Positions 8,425 through 15,696 of a DNA stretch of 33,361 nucleotides are shown here, one piece after another; position 1 is the first letter of the stretch; each line of letters begins with the position of its first letter. Below the pieces are notes generated by a model, which did not search any database, was not told the DNA's origin, and saw only the letters and a program-made list of their open reading frames with translations. This DNA comes from Terrimonas_B sp041743125 (GTDB lineage Bacteria; Bacteroidota; Bacteroidia; Chitinophagales; Chitinophagaceae): assembly GCA_041743125.1 (NCBI GenBank), contig JBGTNK010000155.1, positions 1-33,361 of the forward strand, read 5' to 3'. A program made the translations under genes and the position numbers.

Positions 8425-8895
8425 ATGGATATAGGTTTACTTCATTTGCATAATCTGCTTCGCTGGGTCATCTTATTGTTACTGCTACTTTCTATTTACA
8501 AAGCTTATGCTGGCTGGCGGCACAAGAAAGTTTTTTCAAAAGCCGATAGGAAAGTATGGCTATTTACAATGATCGCTTCGCATATTACGTTGGTGCTGGG
8601 TTTGTACCAGTGGTTTTGGGGTCGCTTTGGCATATTAAAAGTGGATTTGCCCGAAGGCGAAACAGTAATGAAAAATAAGGTCTTTCGTTTTTTTTGGGTG
8701 GAGCACCCAACCTTTATGATCGTTGCTATTGTTATGATTACCCTGGGATACGGATTGGCAAGAAAGCCATTGCCCGACCTGGTAAAATATAAAAGGGCTT
8801 TTTGGTTTTTTGTCATCGCTTTGATGATGATCATGATATCCGTGCCCTGGCCATTCAGGGCAGAGATCAGCAGGCCCTGGTTCCCGGGTATGTAA
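8425..8895 (+). CDS. Four-helix membrane protein with conserved histidines (cytochrome b-like annotation)
   Basis: This 156-aa protein has four hydrophobic segments, at about 8-28, 44-64, 93-110 and 123-142, and ends PWPFRAEISRPWFPGM. Histidines fall at or near the ends of helices (HLHN at 7-9, ASH in helix 2, VEHP at about 92-95). The family is widespread in Bacteroidota and is often labelled cytochrome b in databases; I recall this from general knowledge and did not check it. Haem binding is plausible from the His spacing but not established. It lies 76 bp after the PD40 gene on the same strand and could be cotranscribed with it. Confidence 0.75.
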   Translation: MDIGLLHLHNLLRWVILLLLLLSIYKAYAGWRHKKVFSKADRKVWLFTMIASHITLVLGLYQWFWGRFGILKVDLPEGETVMKNKVFRFFWVEHPTFMIVAIVMITLGYGLARKPLPDLVKYKRAFWFFVIALMMIMISVPWPFRAEISRPWFPGM

Positions 8896-8949
8896 GCAAA
8901 CTTAAATATTGAAACACCTTTTAGGGGTTATACTGCCTGCACTTAATAT

Positions 8950-9360
8950 TTACTTGGTTATTCTTGAAAATATCTTGCTGACGATCTTCCATTCTCCGTC
9001 TACCTTCAGCATGTTCATGTAATCGAAAAGAATGGCTTTTTCTGTGTCGATTTTTATTTTTGCACTGGCTGCATTTCCTTCCACATTCATACTAACGATA
9101 TCGATCTTACGCTCCTGCGTATTTGTATTAGCTTTTACCCTGGCTATAAAATCGGCAATAGGAATATCCTTAAAGTCGTTGCTGGATGCGTCAATATATT
9201 TCATGGTAGCCGAAGGATGAAATGCTTTTTCCATCCTGTTGCCATTTCCACTCATATAATTTTCAAGACAGGCTTTTACTCCCGCCTCTTCCGTACCGTT
9301 TTGTGCAGGTGAAATATAAAAGCAGAAAGCAAGTAGTAGCAAGCAAAATATTTTTTTCAT
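8950..9360 (-). CDS. Secreted NTF2-like (putative lumazine-binding family) protein
   Basis: This 136-aa protein has a signal peptide (residues 1-19, MKKIFCLLLLAFCFYISPAQ) followed by a single NTF2-like cone domain. Recognisable family features are the VKACLENYMSGNG opening helix, the AFHPSATMKYI segment and the DYMNMLKVDGEWKIVSKIF ending, which match the SnoaL/lumazine-binding group. No catalytic residues can be assigned with confidence, and the ligand is unknown. It is read in the same direction as the phosphodiesterase gene that starts at 9917, with a 62-bp gap, so the two may form an operon. Confidence 0.8.
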   Translation of the reverse strand: MKKIFCLLLLAFCFYISPAQNGTEEAGVKACLENYMSGNGNRMEKAFHPSATMKYIDASSNDFKDIPIADFIARVKANTNTQERKIDIVSMNVEGNAASAKIKIDTEKAILFDYMNMLKVDGEWKIVSKIFSRITK

Positions 9361-9422
9361 GTTTATTTTTTCTAAAAGTTAGGACTGTAATCTGCCTAAT
9401 AGAAATAATTTTTGATGAACGG

Positions 9423-9917
9423 TTATCTTTTCCCTAACTCTATAACCTTGCAATCCTTCATATCTTTTCCATCAATTACAAAAGTGATCAGGGTTCTTAC
9501 CTTATGCCATCCCTGCTTTCCCGCTGCGCCGGGATTCATATGCAGGCATTGTATGTTTTCATCATACATCAATTTTAAGATATGAGAATGCCCTGAAATA
9601 AATAGTTGAGGTTTATATTGTTTAAGTAAAGGCATAATCCTGCTGTTGTATTTGGGAGGATATCCTCCTATATGAGTCATTAGAACCTTCACTTCCTCAC
9701 ATAAGAACATCAGATTTTCAGGATGAATTTCCTGGATTTTCCGGTCGTCAATATTGCCATAAACAGCTCTCAAAGGTTTAAACACCGCTAATCGTTCGGC
9801 CAGTTGCAGATTTCCGAAATCACCCCCATGCCAAATCTCATCACAATGATCGAAGTGTCTAAAAACTTGTTCGTCAAGGTAACTATGCGTATCCGATATT
9901 AACCCAATTGTAGTCAT
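9423..9917 (-). CDS. YfcE/MJ0936-type metallophosphoesterase
   Basis: This 164-aa cytosolic protein is a compact calcineurin-like phosphodiesterase. All dimetal motifs are present in order: SDTH (residues 8-11), HGGDFG (30-35), GNIDD (54-58), THIGG (about 81), GHSH (109-112) and NPGAAG (about 127). Length and motifs match the YfcE/MJ0936 group, which hydrolyses model phosphodiesters in vitro; the natural substrate is usually unknown. It precedes the NTF2-like gene on the same strand and is divergent from hmgA. Confidence 0.92.
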   Translation of the reverse strand: MTTIGLISDTHSYLDEQVFRHFDHCDEIWHGGDFGNLQLAERLAVFKPLRAVYGNIDDRKIQEIHPENLMFLCEEVKVLMTHIGGYPPKYNSRIMPLLKQYKPQLFISGHSHILKLMYDENIQCLHMNPGAAGKQGWHKVRTLITFVIDGKDMKDCKVIELGKR

Positions 9918-10141
9918 TGCCCGGCGAATTTAATTGTAAATTTGGCTATGTGTCTTTCCAGAAATTTTACTTATGGGATCGATAAAAGAAAATGGAAATA
10001 TATTTTCCTGCTGGCAACCCTTGCGCTTTCGCAAGAAAGTAAGTAAATCTTTTCCCGGGCTGACCCCCGGGCAATTTTACCGGGGCCACATTTATTAATT
10101 TCCTTAGAAGCATTAAATAAAACAGTAAATCATAAATTTTT
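9918..10141. promoter_or_regulatory. hmgA upstream region: possible promoter and two GC hairpins
   Basis: This divergent spacer contains a perfect -7-like TAAATTTG at 9937-9944, with a TTG 17 bp upstream at 9917-9919. It also has a 6-bp hairpin (CTTGCG 10020-10025 with CGCAAG 10030-10035, loop CTTT) and a second GC inverted repeat (CCCGGG 10054-10059 with CCCGGG 10066-10071), followed by ACCGGGGCC. If the promoter is real, the hmgA leader is about 190 nt and holds both hairpins. Neither hairpin is followed by a T-run, so they are not classical terminators. Confidence 0.4.
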
Positions 10142-11299
10142 ATGCCGCACTATCATAAGCTTGGAAATATTCCTCATAAACGTCATACACAATTTCGAAA
10201 AGCGGATGGAGGGTTATATTCTGAACAACTATTTTCAACAGAAGGCTTCTCCAACGATTATTCTTTGCTGTATCATTACCATCCTCCTACGCAGATCATA
10301 AAAACAGAGCCCCAGGTTGATGTATCTCCGGCTATTGCGGAAGAGAAGATGCTGCAGCACCGGAGTTTTGAAGGCTTTAAGGTGCAGCCGGAGAAAGATT
10401 TTCTTCAAAGCCGGAAAGCTGTACTTGTAAACAACGACTGTCATATTGTATTAGCTGCGCCGCAGGAGAGTATGCGAAATTATTTTTATAAGAACACAGA
10501 TGCTGACGAAATGATTTTTGTGCATGAGGGGAAAGGCATTTTAAGAACAATGTATGGTGAATTGCCTTTTGATTATGGCGATTACCTGGTGATACCACGG
10601 GGCACCATCTACCAGGTAGAGTTTGCTGATAGCAATAACCGGCTTTTTATAGTGGAATCTTTCAGTCCCATTCGTTATCCCAAAAAATATACAAGTAAGT
10701 ATGGACAATTATTGGAGCACTCACCCTATTGCGAAAGGGATATTCGTCCGCCGATGAACCTGCCTTCCTTCGACGAAAAAGGTGATTTCCTGATCAAAGC
10801 AAAAAAGAAAGGAATATTATATGGTCTCCATTATGGCACACATCCTTTTGATATAGTTGGGTGGGACGGATGTTGTTATCCTTTTGCATTTTCTATTCAT
10901 GATTTTGAGCCTATAACCGGGCGGGTACATCAGCCGCCCCCGGTACACCAAACATTTGAGGCCAATAATTTTGTGGTATGTTCATTTTGTCCGCGATTGT
11001 TTGATTATCATCCGCAGGCTATACCGGCCCCTTATAATCATAGCAATATTGATAGTGATGAATTATTGTATTATGTGGATGGAGATTTTATGAGCAGGAA
11101 AAACGTGACGCGGGGAATGATCACCCTGCATCCTGCCGGTATACCACATGGCCCTCATCCGGGAGCAGTGCTGAAAAGTATCGGAGCAAAAGAAACAAAG
11201 GAACTGGCAGTTATGGTGGATACTTTTCATCCTTTGATGCTAACGAAGGAGGCAATTGCCATTGAAAATAAAGATTATGTGATGAGTTGGGCTGAATAA
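10142..11299 (+). CDS. hmgA: Homogentisate 1,2-dioxygenase
   Basis: This 385-aa cytosolic iron enzyme opens the ring of homogentisate to maleylacetoacetate in tyrosine and phenylalanine catabolism. The bicupin layout is visible: FVHEGKGILRTMYGELPFDYGDY in the first cupin and the iron site in the second. Likely Fe(II) ligands are H300 (PYNHSN), E307 (SDELLYYVDG) and H336 (GIPHGPHPG), with H269 (PVHQTF) as the candidate active-site base; these are assigned by analogy with human HGD. The protein is about 50 residues shorter than typical proteobacterial enzymes, which I take as usual for Bacteroidota. No other tyrosine-degradation gene (hpd, fahA) is adjacent. Confidence 0.9.
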   Translation: MPHYHKLGNIPHKRHTQFRKADGGLYSEQLFSTEGFSNDYSLLYHYHPPTQIIKTEPQVDVSPAIAEEKMLQHRSFEGFKVQPEKDFLQSRKAVLVNNDCHIVLAAPQESMRNYFYKNTDADEMIFVHEGKGILRTMYGELPFDYGDYLVIPRGTIYQVEFADSNNRLFIVESFSPIRYPKKYTSKYGQLLEHSPYCERDIRPPMNLPSFDEKGDFLIKAKKKGILYGLHYGTHPFDIVGWDGCCYPFAFSIHDFEPITGRVHQPPPVHQTFEANNFVVCSFCPRLFDYHPQAIPAPYNHSNIDSDELLYYVDGDFMSRKNVTRGMITLHPAGIPHGPHPGAVLKSIGAKETKELAVMVDTFHPLMLTKEAIAIENKDYVMSWAE

Positions 11300-11645
11300 C
11301 TAACCCGGTTGTCGAAGGAATAATTAAAATGCCCCTATTATGACTTCTTCTTTATTTTTTTAAAAGCACAAAAGGATTTAAGAGTTGGGTAACCTGTTTT
11401 TTTCTTTGTCCAATTTTTTTGAAATAAAGCATATAGTAATATTAAAAGGAAGCAGAACTCAGAATAACCATCCTCAAATCTTTGATTTTGACGATTTTGC
11501 TTTATACCTAAATGGATGGGTTATATAAAATTTTGTGAATCGGGGACATAAGTTTGGAAGGGTGAATTCTTGATTTCAGTGTGTTCTTCAGTCAAACCAA
11601 CTATTCAACTTTTTGCCTATATTCGGAAAACAAAAAAAGAAAGCT
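11300..11645. other. 346-bp gene-free region after hmgA
   Basis: No gene was recognised. A -7-like TAAGTTTG lies at 11549-11556, 90 bp before the next likely start, but no -33 element is found at 19-20 bp. A loose CCATCC/GGATGG inverted repeat spans about 11468-11519. T-rich runs at about 11350-11420 could help end hmgA transcription, but no hairpin with a T-run is obvious. Confidence 0.5.
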
Positions 11646-12041
11646 ATGATAAAATCAGGCAACCTTAAACCAGGCAATCTAGTTTACATAAACCACGATA
11701 ATCAACAAAAAGCAGGCACGGTAGTTAAAGTCAGCAATGAAGAAAAGCAGGCCCTTGTAAACAATGGTGTCCAGGAATTTTGGTATGATTTGGAAGAAAT
11801 AAATCCTATTTCCCTTGATGAAAATCAATTACTCAGCCTTGGGTTTACAAAGGAAGCCTCAAACGGAGCTATCAAATATAAAAAGGATTCTTTTCGGTTA
11901 GTTATCCCGGCAGAGGGTGACTTTTCGTCAGTTGAAATGTGGTGGAGGGAAGATCGCAGACATTTCAATTTTCCTTTAGGTGTGCATGAATTACAAAATT
12001 TGTACCTGGATATGAATAAAGTAACACTTGAAAAGCATTGA
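11646..12041 (+). CDS. Small conserved Bacteroidota protein with ELQNLY motif
   Basis: From the ATG at 11646 this protein has 131 aa. An in-frame start at 11613 would add 11 residues rich in Lys. It opens MIKSGNLKPGNLVYI, has a central SLDENQLLSLGFTKEA segment and ends with VHELQNLYLDMNKVTLE. This order (NLxxGNxV opening, LTxExLxxxGF middle, LHxLQNLYxxLTxxEL end) recalls a small protein family that is common in Bacteroidota chromosomes, phages and mobile elements. I know the pattern but no function for it. It has no signal peptide or membrane segment. It is followed by a bidirectional-looking hairpin and then infA. Confidence 0.75.
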   Translation: MIKSGNLKPGNLVYINHDNQQKAGTVVKVSNEEKQALVNNGVQEFWYDLEEINPISLDENQLLSLGFTKEASNGAIKYKKDSFRLVIPAEGDFSSVEMWWREDRRHFNFPLGVHELQNLYLDMNKVTLEKH

Positions 12042-12092
12042 TTGGCCAAATTTCAGCCATATTTTACTGATTGATCCATACAATTATTACAT

Positions 12093-12130
12093 ACCCTGAA
12101 AAAAAAACTGGGTTTTTTCTTTTTTCGGGT
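12093..12130. terminator. A/T-rich hairpin between the small protein gene and infA
   Basis: ACCC (12093-12096) followed by GA-rich sequence pairs with TTTTTTC and GGGT (12127-12130). The stem is roughly 10-14 bp with imperfections, and the T-run lies within and after the loop. It most likely ends transcription of the upstream gene just before the infA promoter, and may work in both directions. Confidence 0.45.
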
Positions 12131-12139
12131 TCATCCTCC

Positions 12140-12147
12140 TATCTTTG
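12140..12147 (+). promoter_or_regulatory. infA promoter, Bacteroidota -7 element TATCTTTG
   Basis: A perfect TAnnTTTG element followed by CACCCC lies 16 bp before the infA ATG (12164), giving a very short leader. No TTTG is found 19-20 bp upstream, where the sequence is T-rich (TTCTTTTTTC). The same TATCTTTGCA string occurs in the rRNA P1 promoter at 32990, which supports the call. Confidence 0.6.
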
Positions 12148-12163
12148 CACCCCTAAAATTTCT

Positions 12164-12382
12164 ATGTCGAAACAACCCCTTATTAAACAAGATGGTATCA
12201 TTCTGGAAGCTTTATCAAATGCTATGTTCAGGGTAAAACTGGAAAATGGCCACGAGATATTAGCCACCATCTCTGGGAAAATGAGGATGCATTACATCCG
12301 GATATTGCCGGGTGATAAAGTAGGAGTTGAGATTTCGCCATATGATTTATCCAGGGGACGAATCATTTTTAGGTATAAATAG
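12164..12382 (+). CDS. infA: Translation initiation factor IF-1
   Basis: This 72-aa S1/OB-fold protein binds the 30S A site during initiation. The start at 12164 (MSKQPLIKQDGIILEALSN) gives the exact usual length. The longer open frame beginning at 12071 would run through the terminator and promoter and is rejected. Family features FRVKLENGHEILATISGKMRMHYIRI (cut here into its parts FRVKLENGHE, ISGKMR and HYIRI) and the ending SRGRIIFRYK are intact. It is the first gene of the alpha-type ribosomal cluster, 49 bp before rpmJ. Confidence 0.97.
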   Translation: MSKQPLIKQDGIILEALSNAMFRVKLENGHEILATISGKMRMHYIRILPGDKVGVEISPYDLSRGRIIFRYK

Positions 12383-12431
12383 CTTTGAATCCGGGATTAC
12401 CTAACGGAGGTATCCTCAAAAATAAAAGATT

Positions 12432-12548
12432 ATGAAAGTTAGAGCATCCATTAAAAAGCGCAGCGTCGATTGTAAAATTGTTCGTCGTAAAGGCATCCTT
12501 TATGTTATCAACAAAAAAAATCCTCGCTTTAAGCAACGCCAGGGATAA
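12432..12548 (+). CDS. rpmJ: 50S ribosomal protein L36
   Basis: This 38-aa protein begins MKVRASIKKRS and ends NPRFKQRQG. The family zinc-ribbon ligands are only partly present: Cys14 in SVDCKIVRRKG is kept, but the other Cys/His positions are replaced (RKGILYVI, no second CxxC). It is therefore a zinc-free (C-minus) L36, which I understand to be common in Bacteroidota. The order infA-rpmJ-rpsM is standard. Confidence 0.95.
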   Translation: MKVRASIKKRSVDCKIVRRKGILYVINKKNPRFKQRQG

Positions 12549-12630
12549 AATGGGCGTGCCTGGATCTTTTTGTCTGGATATCAGTCAAGATTTTCCGGCT
12601 ACATTAATAAACAATAAACAACGTTAGAAT

Positions 12631-13011
12631 ATGGCTCGTATTGCCGGTGTTGACTTACCAAAAAATAAAAGAGGCGAAATAGGTTTAACCTATATATATG
12701 GAATTGGTCCATCCACCGCCCAATATATTCTGGATAAGAATAATATTGATCGTAACAAGAAGGTGCATGAGTGGCATGATGAGGATCTTAATGCTATCCG
12801 TAACACCATAACTGAAGAGTTGAAGGTGGAAGGTCAATTAAGGTCTGAGGTTCAGACAAGCATTAAGCGATTATTAGATATCGCTTGTTACCGTGGGCTT
12901 CGTCATCGTAAAGGTCTTCCCCTACGTGGTCAGCGTACAAAAACGAATAGCCGTACCAGAAAAGGAAAACGAAAAACAGTTGCCGGCAAGAAAAAGGCAG
13001 CTAAGAAATAA
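12631..13011 (+). CDS. rpsM: 30S ribosomal protein S13
   Basis: This 126-aa protein of the small-subunit head contacts the P-site tRNA through its basic tail. It starts MARIAGVDLPKNKRGEIGL, has the helix-two-turn-helix GIGPSTAQYIL, and the conserved GLRHRKGLPLRGQRTKTNSR near the C-terminus, ending in a Lys/Ala-rich tail. Length is usual. It lies 82 bp after rpmJ, and a 184-bp structured spacer separates it from rpsK. Confidence 0.98.
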   Translation: MARIAGVDLPKNKRGEIGLTYIYGIGPSTAQYILDKNNIDRNKKVHEWHDEDLNAIRNTITEELKVEGQLRSEVQTSIKRLLDIACYRGLRHRKGLPLRGQRTKTNSRTRKGKRKTVAGKKKAAKK

Positions 13012-13033
13012 TTGATTTGTTTGCTAATGGCAG

Positions 13034-13136
13034 GATCGTACCAACGGTTTTTTCATGGTGAATCAAATTAAAAAAAGGCTTACATAGTGTGAATCAATTT
13101 CAGATAGCCCGGTAGGCCGGCAGGAGGGTTGATTCA
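13034..13136 (+). promoter_or_regulatory. Structured leader upstream of rpsK
   Basis: The 184-bp rpsM-rpsK spacer holds TGAATCAA at 13059-13066 and again at 13090-13097, and its complement TTGATTCA at 13129-13136, so either upstream copy can pair with the downstream arm (8 bp). The inner loop of the second pairing holds a further hairpin, GCCCGG/CCGGC with loop TAGG (13107-13121). GATCGTA at 13034-13040 is shared with the rpsD and rplQ leaders. This suggests a switchable mRNA structure, possibly for ribosomal-protein feedback. Confidence 0.4.
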
Positions 13137-13195
13137 GTGTCCCCCTTAAAAAGGGATAGATTTTAAAAATTTAAAGATTACCTGGAAGGAAAATT

Positions 13196-13603
13196 ATGGC
13201 AAAAGCACAAGCACAAAACAGCCCAAAAGCGGCTGCAAAAAAAAGAGTTGTAAAAGTGGATGCTTATGGAGACGCTCATATCTCCGCAACTTTTAATAAC
13301 ATCATTATTAGCTTAACAAATAAAACAGGTCAGCTTATTTCCTGGAGTAGTGCAGGAAAAATGGGATTCAGGGGCTCCAAAAAGAATACCCCATATGCCG
13401 CTCAAATGGCAGCAGCTGATGCAGCAAAATCGGCTTTGGACGCTGGTCTTAAGAGAGTTGATGTATTTGTGAAAGGCCCGGGATCAGGCAGGGAAAGTGC
13501 CATCCGATCTATATCGCAAAATGGGATTGAAGTGGTAATGATTAAAGACGTTACGCCGTTGCCACACAATGGTTGCCGTCCTCCAAAGAAAAGAAGAGTT
13601 TAA
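13196..13603 (+). CDS. rpsK: 30S ribosomal protein S11
   Basis: This 135-aa platform protein of the 30S subunit has an Ala/Lys-rich N-terminal extension (residues 1-20) before the conserved core GDAHISATFNNIIISLT. Other family marks are WSSAGKMGFRGSKKNTPYAAQ, VFVKGPGSGRESAIRS and the C-terminal HNGCRPPKKRRV. A purine-rich GGAAGGAAAATT precedes the ATG. Confidence 0.98.
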   Translation: MAKAQAQNSPKAAAKKRVVKVDAYGDAHISATFNNIIISLTNKTGQLISWSSAGKMGFRGSKKNTPYAAQMAAADAAKSALDAGLKRVDVFVKGPGSGRESAIRSISQNGIEVVMIKDVTPLPHNGCRPPKKRRV

Positions 13604-13706
13604 AGTACGGCTTGTGATGTATTAAATTCCCTTTGAGGAACTGTAATATAAAACGAGCCAGGTTATTACATATATATTGAGCCAATTTGGTTTCATTTAT
13701 TAAAAG

Positions 13707-13766
13707 GGTGCCCGATTTATTTTTTACGATTTTTTACCGATCGTAGCACCGTTTCAAAAAAAATCG
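13707..13766 (+). promoter_or_regulatory. Two-state hairpin region in the rpsD (S4) leader
   Basis: State 1 pairs GGTGC (13707-13711) with GCACC (13746-13750) and TACGAT (13725-13730) with ATCGTA (13740-13745); the two 3' arms are contiguous. State 2 pairs CGATTTTTT (13727-13735) with AAAAAATCG (13758-13766), which uses part of the state 1 arm. State 2 pairing combined with the GGTGC/GCACC stem alone would have pseudoknot topology. The structure ends 15 nt before the rpsD ATG. S4 is a known translational repressor of the alpha operon in E. coli, so an S4-responsive element is a reasonable guess, not proven. Confidence 0.45.
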
Positions 13767-13781
13767 AAATGAATAAAAACT

Positions 13782-14387
13782 ATGGCACGTTACACTGGTC
13801 CAAAGACCAAGATCTCCCGTATTTTCGGTGAGCCTATTTTAGGCAATGGTAAATGGTTAGGAAAAAACAGCAACCCTCCGGGTCAGCATGGTGAAAAACG
13901 CAAACGCAAAACTTTAGGAGAGTATGCCTTGCAGCTTCGTGAAAAACAAAAAGCCAAGTATACCTACGGCATTTTGGAAAAGCAATTTCGTAAAACATTT
14001 GAAGAAGCGTCTCGTATAAAAGGTGCAACCGGTGAAAACCTTATTAAGTTGCTTGAAGCACGTTTGGATAATGCTGTTTTCCGTATGGGTATTGCTCCCT
14101 CTCGTCCTGCAGCCCGTCAGTTGGTCAGCCACAAGCACATTGAAGTGAATGGTGATGTATTAAATATACCTTCTTATCAATTAAAGCCGGGTGACGTAAT
14201 AACAATAAAGCCTGGTAGCAAAGAAAGAACTTCTATTACAAGTGTGGTAAGAGGTAAGAATCCAAAATTTAACTGGCTCGATTGGAATGAAACTGAACTG
14301 AAGGGAACTTTCATTACGCATCCGGAAAGAGAAAGTGTTCCTGAAAATATTAAGGAACAATTGATAGTGGAGTTGTACTCTAAATAA
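13782..14387 (+). CDS. rpsD: 30S ribosomal protein S4
   Basis: This 201-aa primary 16S-binding protein starts MARYTGPKTKISRIFGEPI and has the S4 RNA-binding domain at about 93-155 (RLDNAVFRMGIAPSRPAARQ, VSHKHIEVNG, LKPGDVITIKPGS). Its N-terminal domain lacks the four-Cys zinc site, so it is the zinc-free type. The 178-bp leader has a possible switch structure (13707-13766). In many bacteria S4 also regulates this operon. Confidence 0.98.
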   Translation: MARYTGPKTKISRIFGEPILGNGKWLGKNSNPPGQHGEKRKRKTLGEYALQLREKQKAKYTYGILEKQFRKTFEEASRIKGATGENLIKLLEARLDNAVFRMGIAPSRPAARQLVSHKHIEVNGDVLNIPSYQLKPGDVITIKPGSKERTSITSVVRGKNPKFNWLDWNETELKGTFITHPERESVPENIKEQLIVELYSK

Positions 14388-14517
14388 GAGTTTTCCTGGA
14401 TTGACAGCAGAATTCAGTTTTTCAAAGACAGGTTTCTTAAAGTCCTGAAAGCATGGTACAACAGTAATGAAGTAGAATTGAAGTTGATAATAATCATTTA
14501 AAAACAAAATCTAAAAT

Positions 14518-15519
14518 ATGGCCATTTTAAATTTCCAGAAGCCTGATAAGATCATCCTGCAAAAAGCGAATGATTTTGAAGCTCAATTTGAGTTTCGTCC
14601 ATTGGAACCTGGTTATGGTGTAACCATCGGTAATGCATTGCGTCGTGTATTATTAAATTCATTAGAAGGGTATGCGATTATTGGTGTGAAAATAGAAGGC
14701 GTAGAACATGAATTTGCTACCATGAAAGGAATTTCAGAAGATGTGGTAGAAATATTCCTGAACCTCAAACAGGTTCGGTTTAAAAAAAGTGTTGATCATG
14801 AAGTGGCAAATGAGCGCATCATATTGTCATTGAAAAATAAAACAGAATTTACAGCAGGTATGATTGGAGAGGCTACTCACTCTTTCCAGATCATGAATCC
14901 TGATTTGCTTATTTGTACCCTGGATTCATCTGCAAAAATGGATATTGAACTCACAATTGGCAAGGGACGTGGATACGTACCGGCTGAAGACAATAAGCCA
15001 AAAGATGCACCGCTGGGATACATTCCTATCGACGCAATATATACCCCCATTAAAAATGTGAAGTACACCATTGAAAATACCCGTGTGGAACAACGTACGG
15101 ATTTTGAAAAACTGATCATGGAAGTTTCTACTGACGGCACCATACATCCTGAAGAGGCTGTGAAGCAAGCGTCCCGGATTCTTATTCAACACTTGATGAT
15201 CATTACAGACGAGAACATCACTTTTGATAATAAGGAAGAGAAGAAGGAAGACATGGTAGATGAGCAAACTTTGCAATTGCGTAAAGTATTGAAAACACCA
15301 TTGGAAGATCTGGATCTTTCTGTACGTGCCTTCAATTGTTTGAAAGCTGCCAAGATCAATTCCTTGAGCGAATTAGTTCAATACGAGCAGGAAGACCTGA
15401 TGAAATTCCGGAATTTTGGTCAGAAATCTTTAGCGGAAATTGAGCAGGTATTGGGTGAAAGAGGATTAGGTTTTGGAATGGATCTGCAGAAATTGGGTGT
15501 TGATAAAGATGAATTGTAA
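14518..15519 (+). CDS. rpoA: RNA polymerase alpha subunit
   Basis: This 333-aa subunit assembles RNA polymerase and contacts upstream DNA and activators. The N-terminal dimerisation domain is evident (PLEPGYGVTIGNALRRVLLNSL, split here as PLEPGYG, GNALRR and VLLNSLEG; then GIKIEGV-like GVKIEGVEHEF). A linker at about 235-255 leads to the C-terminal domain (LKTPLEDLDLSVRAFNCLK, FGQKSLAEIEQVL). Length is normal. The 130-bp spacer after rpsD shows no strong structure. Confidence 0.98.
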   Translation: MAILNFQKPDKIILQKANDFEAQFEFRPLEPGYGVTIGNALRRVLLNSLEGYAIIGVKIEGVEHEFATMKGISEDVVEIFLNLKQVRFKKSVDHEVANERIILSLKNKTEFTAGMIGEATHSFQIMNPDLLICTLDSSAKMDIELTIGKGRGYVPAEDNKPKDAPLGYIPIDAIYTPIKNVKYTIENTRVEQRTDFEKLIMEVSTDGTIHPEEAVKQASRILIQHLMIITDENITFDNKEEKKEDMVDEQTLQLRKVLKTPLEDLDLSVRAFNCLKAAKINSLSELVQYEQEDLMKFRNFGQKSLAEIEQVLGERGLGFGMDLQKLGVDKDEL

Positions 15520-15528
15520 TATAATAAT

Positions 15529-15612
15529 TGGTGCGTTTTCGAAATTTGAATTATTCGCACATAATATATTAAGAATAGGGATTAAATAGTAGATCGTAAT
15601 TCCTGACACGGT
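15529..15612 (+). promoter_or_regulatory. Two hairpins in the rplQ leader, one with the GATCGTA motif
   Basis: The 177-bp rpoA-rplQ spacer has a stem GTGCG with CGCAC (about 15531-15560, 5 bp, long loop). It also has a perfect 7-bp hairpin, GATCGTA (about 15592-15598) with TACGATC (about 15612-15618), around a 13-nt loop containing GACACGG. The GATCGTA arm is shared with the rpsK and rpsD leaders. No T-run follows, so these do not look like terminators. Confidence 0.4.
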
Positions 15613-15696
15613 ACGATCGAATATCTTGTAACATGAATTTGAATAAGGGGAGGTAAGTTTTAAATCCCCGGGGTTCAAATTTTCAAATTAAACGTC

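Noticed and set aside
9948..10046. 32-aa ORF with a hydrophobic segment in the hmgA leader
   Set aside because: It starts 4 bp after a possible -7 element, has no ribosome site and no recognised relatives; chance is likely.
12071..12163. N-terminal extension of IF-1
   Set aside because: The extra 31 codons run through a terminator-like hairpin and the infA promoter, and IF-1 is normally 72 aa.
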